A DNA stretch of 64,000 bases, from assembly GCA_037200445.1 (NCBI GenBank), contig JBBCGH010000001.1, forward strand, positions 372,001 to 436,000, read 5' to 3'. Below the pieces are notes generated by a model that worked only from the letters and a program-made list of their open reading frames with translations, ran no database searches and was not told where the DNA came from. The DNA is from Alphaproteobacteria bacterium (lineage in GTDB: Bacteria; Pseudomonadota; Alphaproteobacteria; Rhizobiales; Xanthobacteraceae). Positions 26,837 to 37,115 of this stretch are shown in pieces. Numbering within the stretch: the first letter of the stretch is position 1; each line of letters begins with the position of its first letter. The translations under genes and the position numbers were made by a program.

Positions 26837-27787
26837 ATGCGCTCCTACCTCGACTTTGAAAAGCCGGTCGGCGAGCTCGATCAGAAGGTCGAGGAGTTGC
26901 GCGCCATGCAGGCGAGCGGCGATGTCTCGGTTGCCGACGAGATCGAGCGCCTCGAGGCGAAGGCGCAGGAGACGCTTGCCGCGCTCTACGAGAACCTCAC
27001 TCCCTGGCAGAAGACGCAGGTTGCGCGCTGGCCGACGCGCCCGCATTGTCTCGACTACGTTGCGCAACTGATCGCCGACTTCACGCCGCTCGCGGGCGAT
27101 CGCAAATTCGGCGACGACGAGGCGATCGTCGGCGGCTTCGGCCGCTTCGACGGGCAGAGCGTCTGCGTCATCGGTCAGGAGAAGGGCTCGTCGACCGAGA
27201 GCCGGCTCAAGCATAATTTCGGCATGGCGCGGCCCGAAGGCTATCGCAAGGCCGTGCGGCTGATGGAGATGGCCGACCGCTTCGACATCCCCGTGATCGC
27301 GCTGGTCGATACCGCAGGCGCCTATCCGGGAATCGGCGCGGAGGAGCGCGGACAGGCCGAGGCGATCGCGCGCTCGACCGACGCGTGCCTGACGCTCGGC
27401 GTACCGAACGTCGCGGTGATCCTCGGCGAGGGCGGCTCGGGCGGCGCGATCGCGATCGCGACCGCGAACCGCGTGCTGATGCTGGAGCATGCGATTTACA
27501 GCGTGATCTCGCCGGAAGGCGCGGCCTCGATCCTGTGGCACGACACCGCAAGAGCGCAGGACGCCGCCACCAACATGAAGATCACGGCCGAGGACCTGAT
27601 GCGCTTCGGGGTGATCGACGAGATCGTCCCGGAGCCGGTCGGAGGGGCGCATCGCGACCCCGCGGCGGCGATTGCGGCGACCGGCAGCGCCATCGGCAAT
27701 GCCCTGTCCACCCTTTCGGGCCTGGACCGCGACACTGTCCGCCGTCACCGCCGCGAGAAATTCCTCAATATTGGCAGGGGCCTGTAA
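26837..27787 (+). CDS. accA: Acetyl-CoA carboxylase carboxyltransferase subunit alpha
   Basis: AccA with AccD transfers the carboxyl group from biotin to acetyl-CoA, giving malonyl-CoA for fatty acid synthesis. The 316-residue protein has the N-terminal helical part ([17 protein letters not shown]), the core [20 protein letters not shown], and the oxyanion-hole blocks [19 protein letters not shown] and [16 protein letters not shown]. Length and start match the bacterial family. It stands alone on the plus strand after the toxin-antitoxin pair. Confidence 0.97.
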   Translation: MRSYLDFEKPVGELDQKVEELRAMQASGDVSVADEIERLEAKAQETLAALYENLTPWQKTQVARWPTRPHCLDYVAQLIADFTPLAGDRKFGDDEAIVGGFGRFDGQSVCVIGQEKGSSTESRLKHNFGMARPEGYRKAVRLMEMADRFDIPVIALVDTAGAYPGIGAEERGQAEAIARSTDACLTLGVPNVAVILGEGGSGGAIAIATANRVLMLEHAIYSVISPEGAASILWHDTARAQDAATNMKITAEDLMRFGVIDEIVPEPVGGAHRDPAAAIAATGSAIGNALSTLSGLDRDTVRRHRREKFLNIGRGL

Positions 27788-27942
27788 CCCGCCTTTGACG
27801 AAAGTTTACCTTTCGTTCACCATATTTGTGCTGGAACGCCGGGTGCGGATTTGGGCTGCCTTGTGATTGCCTCATCTTTAGGGATAACGGATAGCGTAGT
27901 ACGGGCCTGTCTGGACCGGTTCAGGACCACGGGTCGGGGAGC

Positions 27943-29547
27943 ATGGGGTTGACGTTTTCCGGGTACGTGCGGGGCTTGATGACCTTCGCGGCGCTTGCCG
28001 CCGTGGTGGCGCTCGCCGGCTGCGAGACCGACGGACTCAACACCGGCAAAGCGATGCGCGAGCTCTCGGCCGAGATGCGCGCCGAGCTCAGTCAAAAGAA
28101 CATGCCAATCGAGTCGCCCATGCTGGTGCGGCTGTTCAAGCAGGAAGCCGAGCTGGAAGTCTGGAAGCAGGACGCGGCAGGCCGCTTCGAGTTGCTGAAG
28201 ACCTATCCGATCTGCCGCTGGTCCGGCGAACTCGGTCCGAAGATCAAGGAAGGCGACCGGCAGGCGCCCGAGGGGTTCTACAATATTACCCCGGCGCAGA
28301 TGAATCCGAACTCGCAGTTCTATCTGTCGTTCAACATGGGCTACCCCAACGCCTATGACCGTGCATGGGGCCGCACCGGCGCGCACCTGATGGTGCATGG
28401 CGATTGTTCGTCGCGCGGTTGCTACGCGATGACCGACGATCAGATCGGCGAAATCTATGCGCTGGCGCGCGAGTCGTTCTTCGGCGGCCAGCGTTCGTTC
28501 CAGGTGCAGGCCCTTCCTTTCCGCTTCACGCCGACGAACTTTGCGAAGCATCGCAACAATCCGAACATGCCGTTCTGGCGCATGCTCAAGGATGGCGTCG
28601 ACCAGTTCGAGGTCACGCGTCAGGAGCCGGTCGTCGAGGTGTGCGAGAAGCGCTACGTGTTCAATCCGCAGGCGCCGCAGAACTTCACCCCGGCGAACAA
28701 CGGCATCAAGGTGGGCACGCCGTGGGGTGGCTTCCGGGACCAGCAGACCCAGCAGGCCTCGCTCAAGTTCAATCCGACCGGCAAGTGCCCGGCCTACGAG
28801 GTGCCCGCGGATGTGCTCGCTGCCGTGAGGGAAAAGCAGCAGCAGGACAACGCACAAATCGCATCGCTCTCCAGCCGCGTGACCGCCGCGCCGATCAAGA
28901 CCGGGCGCGATGGCGGCATGCATCCGACCTTCCTCGCCAAGCTCAAGCCGCAGGAGGTGCGCGAGCCGGACGGGACCGTGCGCTACATGGTCGACGAGAA
29001 TGCCGCGAAGAAACTCGGCAGCTATGTCAATCCGCCGCTCGAAACGCATCCGGTCGACACCGAACCGACCGGTACCGCGGTTGCGAGTGCGCCAGCGCCG
29101 CGCGCGGCTCCGAAGGCTGCCGGGAGCGCCTACGTGACGGCGGCTGCCGAATCGAAGCCGGCGCCGGCGCCCGCGAAGGAGTCTGGCAGCATGATGTCGA
29201 GCCTGTTCGGTTCGACGCCGGACAGCCGCGACGACGGCGTGCTCGGACGCATGAAAACATCGGTCGGCCGCCTGTTCGGCGGCGACGACAACAAGCCGGT
29301 CTCCCCCCCGGCCGCCAAGGCCGCGACATCGGCGCCCGCCCCGAAACCTGCGGCGCGTCCGCATCCCGCCCCTGCGGTCGCCAAGCCGCAACCCGCTGCG
29401 CAGGGCGATGCCGAACAGACCGCGCAAGCCGCTCCTGCGCCGACGCCGGCGCGCCAGTCGGCGGCAAGCGGCTCGAGCCTGATGAGTGGGGCCGCGCCGA
29501 CTGTTCCGGCCGGCAATTTCGATCAGCGCTGGGGCGCGATCAGGTAA
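27943..29547 (+). CDS. YafK-type L,D-transpeptidase lipoprotein
   Basis: This 534-residue protein begins with a lipoprotein signal, with hydrophobic AALAAVVALAGC and the lipobox cysteine near residue 27. The YkuD-type catalytic domain carries His152 and the nucleophile Cys160 in HGDCSSRGCYAM, as in murein L,D-transpeptidase YafK/DpaA. Family members form or cleave peptidoglycan cross-links or cut the peptidoglycan-lipoprotein bond. The last 200 residues are rich in Pro and Ala (AAPKAAGS, PAPKPAARPHPAPA) and probably disordered, which makes the protein about twice the usual length. It follows accA as a separate unit with a 155-nt upstream region. Confidence 0.85.
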   Translation: MGLTFSGYVRGLMTFAALAAVVALAGCETDGLNTGKAMRELSAEMRAELSQKNMPIESPMLVRLFKQEAELEVWKQDAAGRFELLKTYPICRWSGELGPKIKEGDRQAPEGFYNITPAQMNPNSQFYLSFNMGYPNAYDRAWGRTGAHLMVHGDCSSRGCYAMTDDQIGEIYALARESFFGGQRSFQVQALPFRFTPTNFAKHRNNPNMPFWRMLKDGVDQFEVTRQEPVVEVCEKRYVFNPQAPQNFTPANNGIKVGTPWGGFRDQQTQQASLKFNPTGKCPAYEVPADVLAAVREKQQQDNAQIASLSSRVTAAPIKTGRDGGMHPTFLAKLKPQEVREPDGTVRYMVDENAAKKLGSYVNPPLETHPVDTEPTGTAVASAPAPRAAPKAAGSAYVTAAAESKPAPAPAKESGSMMSSLFGSTPDSRDDGVLGRMKTSVGRLFGGDDNKPVSPPAAKAATSAPAPKPAARPHPAPAVAKPQPAAQGDAEQTAQAAPAPTPARQSAASGSSLMSGAAPTVPAGNFDQRWGAIR

Positions 29548-29560
29548 TCCCTGCGAAACC

Positions 29561-30145
29561 TCACGAGCGCCCGTTCTGCTTGACGCGAACTTTGGTGGCG
29601 ATCGGTCCAGTGTCGCCAACGTCTTCCACGTAATGGATCTCATCACCGGCGGCGAGGCGGTCGAAGTCGCCGGTCAGCACGCTGTTGCGGTGGAAGTAAA
29701 GCAGGCTTCCTGACGCGGTGAGCAGGAAGCCGAAGTCTTCGGCCGGCGTGACCTCGACGACCTGACCGAGCAGCTCGTTCGCCGCCTCGTGCACGGCAGG
29801 CGCGGTGTGGTCGGTGAGCTGATCCTTGTAGCGCGCGAGGCAATCCTCCGCGATTCGGAAGGCTTCGTTGATCGCGTTCGTCAGGTCGGGATTCTGGAAT
29901 TTTCGCCGCAGCCGCTCTGGCTCGTGCGCCACCACGATGTCCTTGTGTCCCGGCACGCTGATCTCGATGCGGACGACCGGTGGAATGGTGTGGTTCGCGT
30001 TGTCGTTACGCTGGTCGACGCGCACCCGGCAGGTGGTCAGGCGCTCGTAAATCTCTTCCAGGCGCTCGATGTGGTGGAGGATTTGATCTTCGGCCCAGTC
30101 TGATTTCTCGATGTTGTGGAAAGCGATCTCCGGCTCGATCTGCAT
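29561..30145 (-). CDS. RaiA/HPF-like ribosome-associated protein fused to a cold-shock domain
   Basis: This 194-residue protein has an N-terminal half resembling the S30EA/HPF ribosome-binding domain: a basic strand (TTCRVRVDQR), VRIEISVPGHKDIVV, and the helix LTNAINEAFRIAEDCLARYK. The C-terminal half is a small beta-barrel like a cold-shock domain (GQVVEVTPAEDFGFLLTASG, LYFHRNSV, GDEIHYVEDVGDTGPIA). Together they suggest an RNA- and ribosome-binding stress protein that limits translation. Such fusions are known in alphaproteobacteria. It is convergent with the L,D-transpeptidase gene. Confidence 0.8.
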   Translation of the reverse strand: MQIEPEIAFHNIEKSDWAEDQILHHIERLEEIYERLTTCRVRVDQRNDNANHTIPPVVRIEISVPGHKDIVVAHEPERLRRKFQNPDLTNAINEAFRIAEDCLARYKDQLTDHTAPAVHEAANELLGQVVEVTPAEDFGFLLTASGSLLYFHRNSVLTGDFDRLAAGDEIHYVEDVGDTGPIATKVRVKQNGRS

Positions 30146-30207
30146 GCGCGGCCTCGAGGCTTGCCGTCCCGGTTAAGTCAACGCTGGGCCGCGAGGTTGG
30201 TTCGGGG

Positions 30208-30252
30208 ACCCTTCGAGGCTCGCACTTCTTGCGCGCGCCTCAGGGTGACGGA
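30208..30252. repeat. Short dispersed-type repeat (ACCCTTCGAGGC ... GCCTCAGGGTGA)
   Basis: The arms ACCCTTCGAGGC and GCCTCAGGGTGA flank TCGCACTTCTTGCGCGC. The form recalls intergenic repeats common in Bradyrhizobiaceae genomes. It has a single copy here and lies between the secA stop and the RaiA-like gene. Confidence 0.35.
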
Positions 30253-30256
30253 GTTC

Positions 30257-33055
30257 TCAGCCGAACCGGCCGTGGCAGTGCTTGTATTTCTTGCCCGAGC
30301 CGCACGGGCAGGGATCGTTGCGGCCGACCTTGCCCCATGTGGCCGGGTCGTTCGGATTGACGGCGCGCGCGGTGCCGTTTCCGTTGCCGGCAAGCGCAGG
30401 CGCCAGCGAGGCGGTTGCGAAGTCGTCCTCGCCGGTATTCGGGTCGATGTGGTGCGCCTCCATGTAGGGCAGGTTCTGCTGCTCCTGCTCGGAAGGCTGC
30501 TGCACGATCTCGACGCGCATCAGCTGCGCGGTGACGGCTTCGCGCAGGCGCTGGATCATCGCTTCGAACAGGTTGAAGGACTCCGACTTGTACTCGTTGA
30601 GCGGATCGCGCTGGCCGTAGCCGCGCAGGCCGATCACCTGGCGCAAATGCTCGAGCATCAGCAAGTGCTCGCGCCACAGGTGATCGAGCGTCTGCAGGAG
30701 AATGGACTTCTCGACGTAGCGGATCACGTCCGGACCCCACTGGGCGACCTTGCCGGCCATGTGCTCGTCGGCGCGCTTCTCGATGCGCGCGATCAGTTCC
30801 TCGTCGGCGATGCCTTCTTCCTTGGCCCACGCGTCCACCGGAATGTCGAGACCGAGCACGCGCTCGATCTCGGTCTTCAGGCCCGGCGTGTCCCACTGCT
30901 CCGGATAGGCATTCTCGGGCACGTGCTTCGCGACAAGATCGTCGATCACCGCGTGGCGCATGTCGGAGACGGTGCCCGCCACGTGCTCGTCCTGCATCAG
31001 CTCGATGCGCTGGTCGAAGATGACCTTGCGCTGGTCGTTCATCACGTTGTCGAACTTGAGGATGTTCTTGCGCAGATCGAAGTTGCGCGCCTCGACCTTC
31101 TGCTGCGCCTTCTCCAGCGCCTTGTTGATCCAGGGATGAACGATCGCCTCGTTCTCCTTCAGGCCAAGCTTGGTCAGCATCCCGTCGAGCTTGTCGGACC
31201 CGAAGATGCGCATCAGGTCGTCTTCCAGCGACAGGAAGAACTTCGAGCGGCCAGGATCCCCCTGGCGGCCGGAGCGGCCGCGCAGCTGGTTGTCGATGCG
31301 CCGGCTCTCGTGGCGCTCGGTGCCGAGCACGAACAAGCCGCCGGCGGAAAGTGCCGTTTCCTTTAGCCGCGCCACCTGCTCGCGGATTGCATCGGCGCGC
31401 GGGTCGTGCATGCGCGTCTGATAGTCGTCGATGTCGGACAACTCCTGCCGGATGCGCATGTCGGCGTTGCCGCCGAGCTGAATGTCGGTGCCGCGGCCCG
31501 CCATGTTGGTGGCGATCGTGATCGCGCCCGGCACGCCGGCTTGGGAGACGATATAGGCTTCCTGCTCGTGGTAGCGTGCGTTGAGCACCGCGAAGACCTT
31601 GGTCTTCTTGGCGCCCTCGTCGCCGGTGTAGAGCGCCGCGAATGCGTTCGGGTCGGAGAAGTCGTGCTGCTCCCAGCCCTCCTTGCGCAGCATTTCGGCG
31701 AGCTGTTCGGATTTCTCGATCGAGGTGGTGCCGACCAGCACCGGCTGGCCCTTCGTCTTGGCTTCCTCGAGCAGGACGATGATGGCGCGGTATTTCTCCG
31801 CATTGGTGCGGTAGACCTCGTCGTCCTGGTCGTCGCGCGCCAGCGGCATGTTGGTCGGGACTTCGAGGACTTCGAGATTGTAGATGTCGAGGAACTCGTC
31901 GGCCTCGGTGAGCGCCGTGCCGGTCATGCCGGCGAGCTTCCCGTACATGCGGAAGTAGTTCTGGAACGTGATCGAGGCGAGTGTCTGGTTCTCGGGCTGG
32001 ATCGGCTGGTGCTCCTTGGCCTCGAGCGCCTGGTGCAACCCTTCCGAATAGCGCCGTCCCGGCATCATGCGGCCGGTGAACTCGTCGATGATGACGACCT
32101 CGCCGTTGCGCACGATGTAGTCCTTGTCGCGCTGGAACAGCTTGTGCGCACGCAAGGCCTGGTTGACGTGATGAACCACCGAGACGTTCTCGACGTCGTA
32201 GAGCGAATCGGACTTCAAGAGCTTCGCGTCGCGCAGCGCCTGCTCCATCCTGCTCATGCCGCCTTCGGAGAGGTTGACGGTGCGCTGCTTCTCGTCGACC
32301 TCGTAGTCCGCCTTGTCGAGCTTCGGGATGAACGTATCGATCGTATTGTAAAAGTCGGACCGGTCGTCGAGCGGGCCGGAGATGATCAGGGGCGTGCGCG
32401 CTTCGTCTATCAGGATCGAGTCGACCTCGTCGACGATCGCGTAGACATGGCCGCGCTGCACCATGTCCTCGATCCGGTACTTCATATTGTCGCGCAGGTA
32501 ATCGAAGCCGAGCTCGTTGTTGGTGCCGTAGGTGACGTCGCAGGCATAGGCCGCCTTGCGCTCCGGGTCCTCCAGCCCATGCACGATCACGCCGACCGTG
32601 AGCCCAAGGAAACCGTAGATCTGGCCCATCCACTCGGCGTCGCGCTTGGCGAGATAGTCGTTGACGGTCACGACGTGCACGCCCTTGCCGGCGAGCGCGT
32701 TGAGGTAGACGGCGAGCGTGGCGACCAGCGTCTTGCCTTCGCCGGTCTTCATCTCGGAGATGCGGCCCTCGTGCAGGATCATGCCGCCGATCATCTGTAC
32801 GTCGAAGTGCCGCTGGCCGATGGTGCGTTTGGCGCCTTCGCGGACGGTCGCGAAAGCCGGCACCAGGATGTCGTCGAGCGTCTTGCCGTCGGCGAGCTGC
32901 TTCTTGAACTCTTCGGTGCGCGCGCGCAGCGCGTCATTGGAAAGCTTCTCCAGCTCACCTTCGAGCGCGTTGATCTCGTCGACCCGCGGCCGGTAACTCT
33001 TGACCCGCCGATCGTTGGCGGAACCGAACATTTTGCGGGCGAGACCGGCGAACAT
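30257..33055 (-). CDS. secA: Preprotein translocase ATPase SecA
   Basis: SecA drives protein export through SecYEG with ATP. The 932-residue protein starts at ATG 33055 ([11 protein letters not shown]); upstream in-frame codons have no homology. Walker A reads [12 protein letters not shown], the DEAD-like box is [14 protein letters not shown], and the motor region includes [14 protein letters not shown]. The C-terminus ends in the zinc-binding SecB-interacting motif [15 protein letters not shown] consensus promoter lies about 140 nt upstream. The gene is divergent from a parvulin-type foldase that acts on exported proteins. Confidence 0.98.
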   Translation of the reverse strand: MFAGLARKMFGSANDRRVKSYRPRVDEINALEGELEKLSNDALRARTEEFKKQLADGKTLDDILVPAFATVREGAKRTIGQRHFDVQMIGGMILHEGRISEMKTGEGKTLVATLAVYLNALAGKGVHVVTVNDYLAKRDAEWMGQIYGFLGLTVGVIVHGLEDPERKAAYACDVTYGTNNELGFDYLRDNMKYRIEDMVQRGHVYAIVDEVDSILIDEARTPLIISGPLDDRSDFYNTIDTFIPKLDKADYEVDEKQRTVNLSEGGMSRMEQALRDAKLLKSDSLYDVENVSVVHHVNQALRAHKLFQRDKDYIVRNGEVVIIDEFTGRMMPGRRYSEGLHQALEAKEHQPIQPENQTLASITFQNYFRMYGKLAGMTGTALTEADEFLDIYNLEVLEVPTNMPLARDDQDDEVYRTNAEKYRAIIVLLEEAKTKGQPVLVGTTSIEKSEQLAEMLRKEGWEQHDFSDPNAFAALYTGDEGAKKTKVFAVLNARYHEQEAYIVSQAGVPGAITIATNMAGRGTDIQLGGNADMRIRQELSDIDDYQTRMHDPRADAIREQVARLKETALSAGGLFVLGTERHESRRIDNQLRGRSGRQGDPGRSKFFLSLEDDLMRIFGSDKLDGMLTKLGLKENEAIVHPWINKALEKAQQKVEARNFDLRKNILKFDNVMNDQRKVIFDQRIELMQDEHVAGTVSDMRHAVIDDLVAKHVPENAYPEQWDTPGLKTEIERVLGLDIPVDAWAKEEGIADEELIARIEKRADEHMAGKVAQWGPDVIRYVEKSILLQTLDHLWREHLLMLEHLRQVIGLRGYGQRDPLNEYKSESFNLFEAMIQRLREAVTAQLMRVEIVQQPSEQEQQNLPYMEAHHIDPNTGEDDFATASLAPALAGNGNGTARAVNPNDPATWGKVGRNDPCPCGSGKKYKHCHGRFG

Positions 33056-33374
33056 GAGCGGTGAAATCCTTGACTGTTCCGCACTCTGGCAAATGCGGCC
33101 TCGCGCCGATGCGCCTTCAGCGTGGCGCTTTTCTGACCTTATGCGGCGGCCAACATAAACAGCCCCGCCGGAACGGGCCTGCGAGGTGTTGCCGCAGAGA
33201 TAGGAGGGGGTCAGAACCTTGTCAATTGGCTCGAATTTGCCGCTTTTTCGCGCCAGACGATGGGTCACGCCGTTGTTAGCCGTGCCCGGCAATCTGGCAT
33301 TGCAAACACCATGCGATTGGGCGAGTGTCCGCCGCCGATCGCGGGGGCATTATCCCGAAGCGCAAGGATCGTTC
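33056..33374. other. Divergent secA/parvulin intergenic region
   Basis: These 319 bases hold no gene. They contain the secA promoter (33198-33226, minus), about 140 nt of secA leader and the upstream region of the parvulin gene. No clear plus-strand promoter consensus was found. Confidence 0.7.
33198..33226 (-). promoter_or_regulatory. secA promoter
   Basis: On the minus strand TTGACA (33226-33221) and TATCTC (33203-33198) are separated by exactly 17 nt. This is a near-consensus housekeeping promoter upstream of secA. Confidence 0.7.
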
Positions 33375-34262
33375 ATGAAACTGCTGTCGTATTTCGCCCG
33401 TCCGGCATCGGCCGGAGCAAGTCTCTCCGCATTGGCGGTGGTGGCCGCGCTGGTGGCCGCGCCGGCCCTCGTTCGCGCCCAGGACGACCCGGTGGTGGCG
33501 CGGGTGAACGGGACAGACGTGCGCCAGAGCGATCTCGCGATGGCCGAGGAGGACCTCGGCAGCAACATCCCGCAGATGACCCCGGAGGCGAAGCGCGAGT
33601 ACCTGATCACCTTCGTGGGCGACATGCTGCTGGTCGCCAAGGCCGCCGAGGCCAAGAAGGTCGCCGACTCAAACGAGTTCAAGCAGAAGCTCGCCTACAC
33701 GCGCACCAAGCTGTTGATGGAAAGCTATCTGCAGAGCGAGGCGAAGGCGGCGGTGACCGACGCCGAGTTGCACAAGGTCTATGACGAGGCGGTGGGCCAG
33801 ATGAATGCCGAGCCCGAGGTGCGGGCGCGCCATATCCTGGTCGAGACCGAGGACGAGGCAAAGGCGGTCCTTGCCGAATTGAAGAAGGGCGCGGACTTCG
33901 CGGAGCTCGCCAAGACCAAGTCGAAGGACCCCGGTTCGGCGGATGGCGGCGACCTCGGCTATTTCACCAAGGACCAGATGGTGCCGGAGTTTTCCGAGGT
34001 CGCGTTCAAGCTCGACAAGGGCCAGCTTTCCGATCCGGTGAAATCGCAGTTCGGCTGGCATGTGATCAAGGTCGAGGACAAGCGCAACCGCCAGCCGCCG
34101 GAATTCGACAAGGTCAAGGATCAGCTCGAAAATTTCGTGGTGCGCCGCCAGCAGAGCGCGCTCATCACCAAGCTGCGCGCCGAAGGCAAGGTCGAGCGGA
34201 TCGGCGCGCCGGCCCCCACGGCGCCCGCGCCTGCTGCTCCGCCGGCTGAGCAGAAGAAGTAG
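33375..34262 (+). CDS. Parvulin-type peptidylprolyl isomerase (PpiC/SurA-like), periplasmic
   Basis: This 295-residue protein has a signal peptide cleaved after VRA near residue 35. An N-terminal SurA-like chaperone helix region follows, then a parvulin domain at about residues 150-240 ([44 protein letters not shown]). The tail is rich in Pro and Ala. Parvulins catalyse prolyl cis-trans isomerisation during folding of exported proteins. ATG 33375 is the start that places the signal peptide at the N-terminus. A terminator hairpin follows the gene. Confidence 0.92.
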   Translation: MKLLSYFARPASAGASLSALAVVAALVAAPALVRAQDDPVVARVNGTDVRQSDLAMAEEDLGSNIPQMTPEAKREYLITFVGDMLLVAKAAEAKKVADSNEFKQKLAYTRTKLLMESYLQSEAKAAVTDAELHKVYDEAVGQMNAEPEVRARHILVETEDEAKAVLAELKKGADFAELAKTKSKDPGSADGGDLGYFTKDQMVPEFSEVAFKLDKGQLSDPVKSQFGWHVIKVEDKRNRQPPEFDKVKDQLENFVVRRQQSALITKLRAEGKVERIGAPAPTAPAPAAPPAEQKK

Positions 34263-34299
34263 AATTGATCCGCGAGACTACGCGGTGTAATGTCACGTC

Positions 34300-34330
34300 A
34301 ATGCCCGGCCGCCGCGCCGGGCATTTTCGT
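34300..34330 (+). terminator. Intrinsic terminator after the parvulin gene
   Basis: AATGCCCGGC and GCCGGGCATT form a perfect 10-bp stem around a 6-nt loop, followed by TTCGT. It lies 37 nt after the stop and before argJ. Confidence 0.7.
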
Positions 34331-34357
34331 AAGCAAAAGCATCGAGGCGTTTTCGCC

Positions 34358-35590
34358 ATGTCTCACGCCGTTTCTCCCCTCGCGCCAAAGCACGTTCCCG
34401 ACATGCCGGAGATCGCCGGCGTGCGCATCGCGACCGGCGCGGCCGGCATCAAGTACAAGGATCGTACCGACGTCTTGCTGGCGTTGTTTGACAAGGGCAC
34501 CGCGGTTGCGGGCGTGCTGACGCGGTCGAAGTGCCCCTCGGCGCCGGTCGAGTGGTGCCGCGCCAGGCTCAAGGGCGGCAAGGCGCGCGCGCTGGTAGTG
34601 AATTCCGGCAACGCCAATGCGTTCACCGGCAAGACCGGGCGGGAAGCAACCGCGTTCACCGCGAAGCTCGCGAGCCAGGCTGCGGGCTGCAAAGCGGCGG
34701 ACGTTTTTCTCGCTTCGACCGGCGTGATCGGCGAGCCGCTCCCGGCGCGGCGCTTCGATGGCGTGATGCAGGCCTTGGCCGAGAAGGCGGCACCCGGGCG
34801 CTTCCTCGATGCCGCCAAGGCGATCATGACCACTGACACGTTCCCGAAGGTTGCGACCGCCCAGGCGAAGATCGACGGCGTCACGGTGACGATTGCCGGC
34901 ATCGCCAAGGGCGCCGGCATGATCGCGCCCGACATGGCGACCATGCTGTCGTTCGTATTCACCGACGCGCCGATCGCGGCGCCTGCCCTGCAGGCGATCC
35001 TGTCGGACACCGTCACCGACACGTTCAACGCGGTCACCATCGACGGCGATACCTCGACCTCCGACACCTTGCTGGCCTTTGCGACCGGTGCGGCGCGCGC
35101 CCCGAAAGTCGCCCGCGCCAGCGATCCGAAGCTGAAGGGATTTCGTGCGGCGTTCACGCGCGTGCTCGCCGATCTCTCCGAGCAGGTCGCGCGCGATGGC
35201 GAGGGCGCGCGCAAGCTGGTCGAGGTGATCGTCGAGGGCGCCGTGTCGAAGAAATCGGCGCGCCGCGTTGCGCTGTCGATTGCGAATTCACCTCTGGTCA
35301 AGACCGCGATCGCCGGCGAGGACGCCAACTGGGGCCGCGTGGTGATGGCGGTGGGGAAGGCCGGCGAGCCGGCCGACCGCGACAAATTGTCGATCTGGTT
35401 CGGTACGACCCGCGTGGCGCACAAGGGCGCGCGCGATCCCGGTTACGACGAGGCCGAAGTCTCGGCCTACATGAAATCGCCGGAAATCGCGCTGAAGGTC
35501 TCGCTCGGTCTGGGGAAAGGCCGGGACAGGGTCCTCACATGCGATCTGACCAAGGAATACGTCGCGATCAACGGCGATTATCGGTCGTGA
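34358..35590 (+). CDS. argJ: Glutamate N-acetyltransferase / amino-acid acetyltransferase ArgJ
   Basis: ArgJ moves the acetyl group from N-acetylornithine to glutamate in arginine biosynthesis. The 410-residue proenzyme is expected to cleave itself before Thr195 in PDMATMLSF, exposing the catalytic threonine. Other landmarks are [10 protein letters not shown], the oxyanion-hole [10 protein letters not shown] and the C-terminal block GEDANWGRV. The start at 34358 (MSHAVSP) matches the family. The stop overlaps the GTG start of the next gene, so the two are coupled. It may be bifunctional, using acetyl-CoA as well. Confidence 0.96.
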   Translation: MSHAVSPLAPKHVPDMPEIAGVRIATGAAGIKYKDRTDVLLALFDKGTAVAGVLTRSKCPSAPVEWCRARLKGGKARALVVNSGNANAFTGKTGREATAFTAKLASQAAGCKAADVFLASTGVIGEPLPARRFDGVMQALAEKAAPGRFLDAAKAIMTTDTFPKVATAQAKIDGVTVTIAGIAKGAGMIAPDMATMLSFVFTDAPIAAPALQAILSDTVTDTFNAVTIDGDTSTSDTLLAFATGAARAPKVARASDPKLKGFRAAFTRVLADLSEQVARDGEGARKLVEVIVEGAVSKKSARRVALSIANSPLVKTAIAGEDANWGRVVMAVGKAGEPADRDKLSIWFGTTRVAHKGARDPGYDEAEVSAYMKSPEIALKVSLGLGKGRDRVLTCDLTKEYVAINGDYRS

Positions 35591-36300
35591 GCCGTGCGAC
35601 GCTGTTCGCGAGCGCGCTGGCCGCTATGCTTGCGGCCTCGGTGGCGCCAGCCGTCGCGCAAGAAGCACGCGTTCGGGTGATCGGCCGCGCCGTCGTCGAG
35701 GTCGTTCCCGACCATGTGACGGTGCGGATTGGCGTGTCGAACCGGGCTCCCTCGCCAACCGCCGCGCTTGATCAGAATTCCGCGGCTGCGCGCAAGGTCG
35801 TGGATTTCGCGAAAACGTCCGGCATTCAGGAGCGCGACATCCAGACCGACGCCGTCAACCTGTCGCCGCTGTTCAAGACGGTGCGCGACGCGAACGGCAC
35901 GACGCGGCAGGAACCTGACGGTTACACGGCGTCCAATATCGTGCGCGTGAAACTGTCTGAACTGTCTCGGCTTGGCGCGTTCATGCGCCAGGCGCTCGAT
36001 CAGGGCGCGAACAACATCAACGGCGTGCAGTTCGGCCTTTCCAACTACGAAAGTGCACTGGACGACGCGCGCATCCGGGCGGTCGAGGACGCGGTGCGGC
36101 AGGCCCAAAAGCTCGCCGAGGCCGCCAAGGTGAAGCTTGGCAAGATCCAGGAGATTCTCAGTCCGCCCCGGTCCCAGGCCGTCGTTGCGGACGGCCTCGC
36201 CGACATCCCGTTGCGTCGTGCGGTCCGGGCGCCGGTGCCGGTGGAAGCCGGGTCGCTGCAAATCAGTGCGGAAGTTGAGATCATCTGGGCCATCGAGTGA
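35587..36300 (+). CDS. SIMPL (DUF541) domain protein, exported
   Basis: This 237-residue protein starts at GTG 35587, overlapping the argJ stop. Its signal peptide is cleaved after AVA near residue 24. The SIMPL domain follows: [20 protein letters not shown], then [32 protein letters not shown] and a terminal strand [11 protein letters not shown]. Members (YggE-like) are periplasmic proteins associated with oxidative-stress protection; the biochemical role is unclear. It lies between argJ and mutT on the same strand. Confidence 0.88.
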   Translation: MSRATLFASALAAMLAASVAPAVAQEARVRVIGRAVVEVVPDHVTVRIGVSNRAPSPTAALDQNSAAARKVVDFAKTSGIQERDIQTDAVNLSPLFKTVRDANGTTRQEPDGYTASNIVRVKLSELSRLGAFMRQALDQGANNINGVQFGLSNYESALDDARIRAVEDAVRQAQKLAEAAKVKLGKIQEILSPPRSQAVVADGLADIPLRRAVRAPVPVEAGSLQISAEVEIIWAIE

Positions 36301-36436
36301 GCGGCAGCGCGCTGCAGGCTCGTCTCGACAGGTTCGCGGCGAGTTCCCTAAACTTTGATGCGAATTGCTCCCAGGTTATCGGTTCATGTTGATCGGTCTT
36401 TAACCCGGCACGTCCTAGGGTCATGAGGCGCAGACG

Positions 36437-36835
36437 GTGAACATCGTATTGGTCGCTGCCTGCGCCCTGGTTGACGCCGACGGCCGCGTGCTCCTCGCAC
36501 AGCGGCCTGAGGGCAAGCCGATGGCCGGCTTGTGGGAGTTCCCCGGCGGCAAGGTCGAGACGGGTGAAAGGCCCGAAGAAACGCTGATCCGTGAGCTCGA
36601 GGAGGAACTGGGCATCGTCGTCAAGGAGGCTTGCCTCGCGCCGCTGACCTTCGCGAGCCACACTTATCCGGATTTTCACCTCGTCATGCCGCTTTATGTG
36701 TGCCGGCGATGGGACGGAATAGTGACCGCGAAAGAGGGGCAGAGACTGGCCTGGGTGCGGCCGAACCGGCTGCGCGAGTACCCGATGCCGCCCGCGGACG
36801 TGCCGCTGGTGGCGCACCTGACGACGCTGCTCTGA
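36437..36835 (+). CDS. mutT: 8-oxo-dGTP diphosphatase MutT (Nudix hydrolase)
   Basis: This 132-residue protein has a complete Nudix box at about residues 37-59, GX5EX7REUXEEXGU, matched by the GGKVETGERPEE and RELEEELGI segments. The LWEFPGGKVE context is typical of MutT. The enzyme removes 8-oxo-dGTP from the nucleotide pool and so prevents A:T to C:G mutations. The start is GTG 36437, with GAGG about 12 nt upstream. A small pilin gene follows 29 nt downstream. Confidence 0.93.
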   Translation: MNIVLVAACALVDADGRVLLAQRPEGKPMAGLWEFPGGKVETGERPEETLIRELEEELGIVVKEACLAPLTFASHTYPDFHLVMPLYVCRRWDGIVTAKEGQRLAWVRPNRLREYPMPPADVPLVAHLTTLL

Positions 36836-36864
36836 CGCCTCGAGATGAGACGAGGGGCGAGCTG

Positions 36865-37047
36865 ATGAGTGTAGTGCGTGCGTTCGGCAGGCTGGTACGG
36901 CGTTTCCGCACGGACGAGAACGGCGCGACCGCGATCGAGTACGCTTTGATCGCCGCGGGCATCGGCGCAACGATTGCCGCGACCGTGTTCAACATGGGCA
37001 CGACCCTCAAGACCGTCTGGTGGGACAAGATCGGCGGTATCCTCTAG
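36865..37047 (+). CDS. Flp/Fap-type type IVb pilin
   Basis: This 60-residue prepilin-like protein has a basic leader ending in ENGATAIEYALIAAGIG, the Flp cleavage region with glycine before the ATAIEY motif, followed by one hydrophobic helix. Flp pilins are processed by TadV/CpaA peptidase and assembled by the Tad machinery. No cpa/tad genes are in the window, so this is an orphan pilin gene. Its small size is normal for the family. Confidence 0.88.
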   Translation: MSVVRAFGRLVRRFRTDENGATAIEYALIAAGIGATIAATVFNMGTTLKTVWWDKIGGIL

Positions 37048-37115
37048 CCCGCCCACCCGACCTGTATTCCGGCTTCCCGAACGCCTAACATTCGCTTCCT
37101 CTAGCGGGGGGACGG

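Noticed and set aside
30240-32633. A 797-codon open frame on the minus strand overlapping secA in another frame
   Set aside because: Its translation is arginine- and alanine-rich without recognisable domains and follows from the GC-rich codon use of secA, which is certain from its motifs.
33056-33292. N-terminal extension of SecA upstream of 33055
   Set aside because: The region contains the secA promoter and leader, and SecA homology begins at [11 protein letters not shown].
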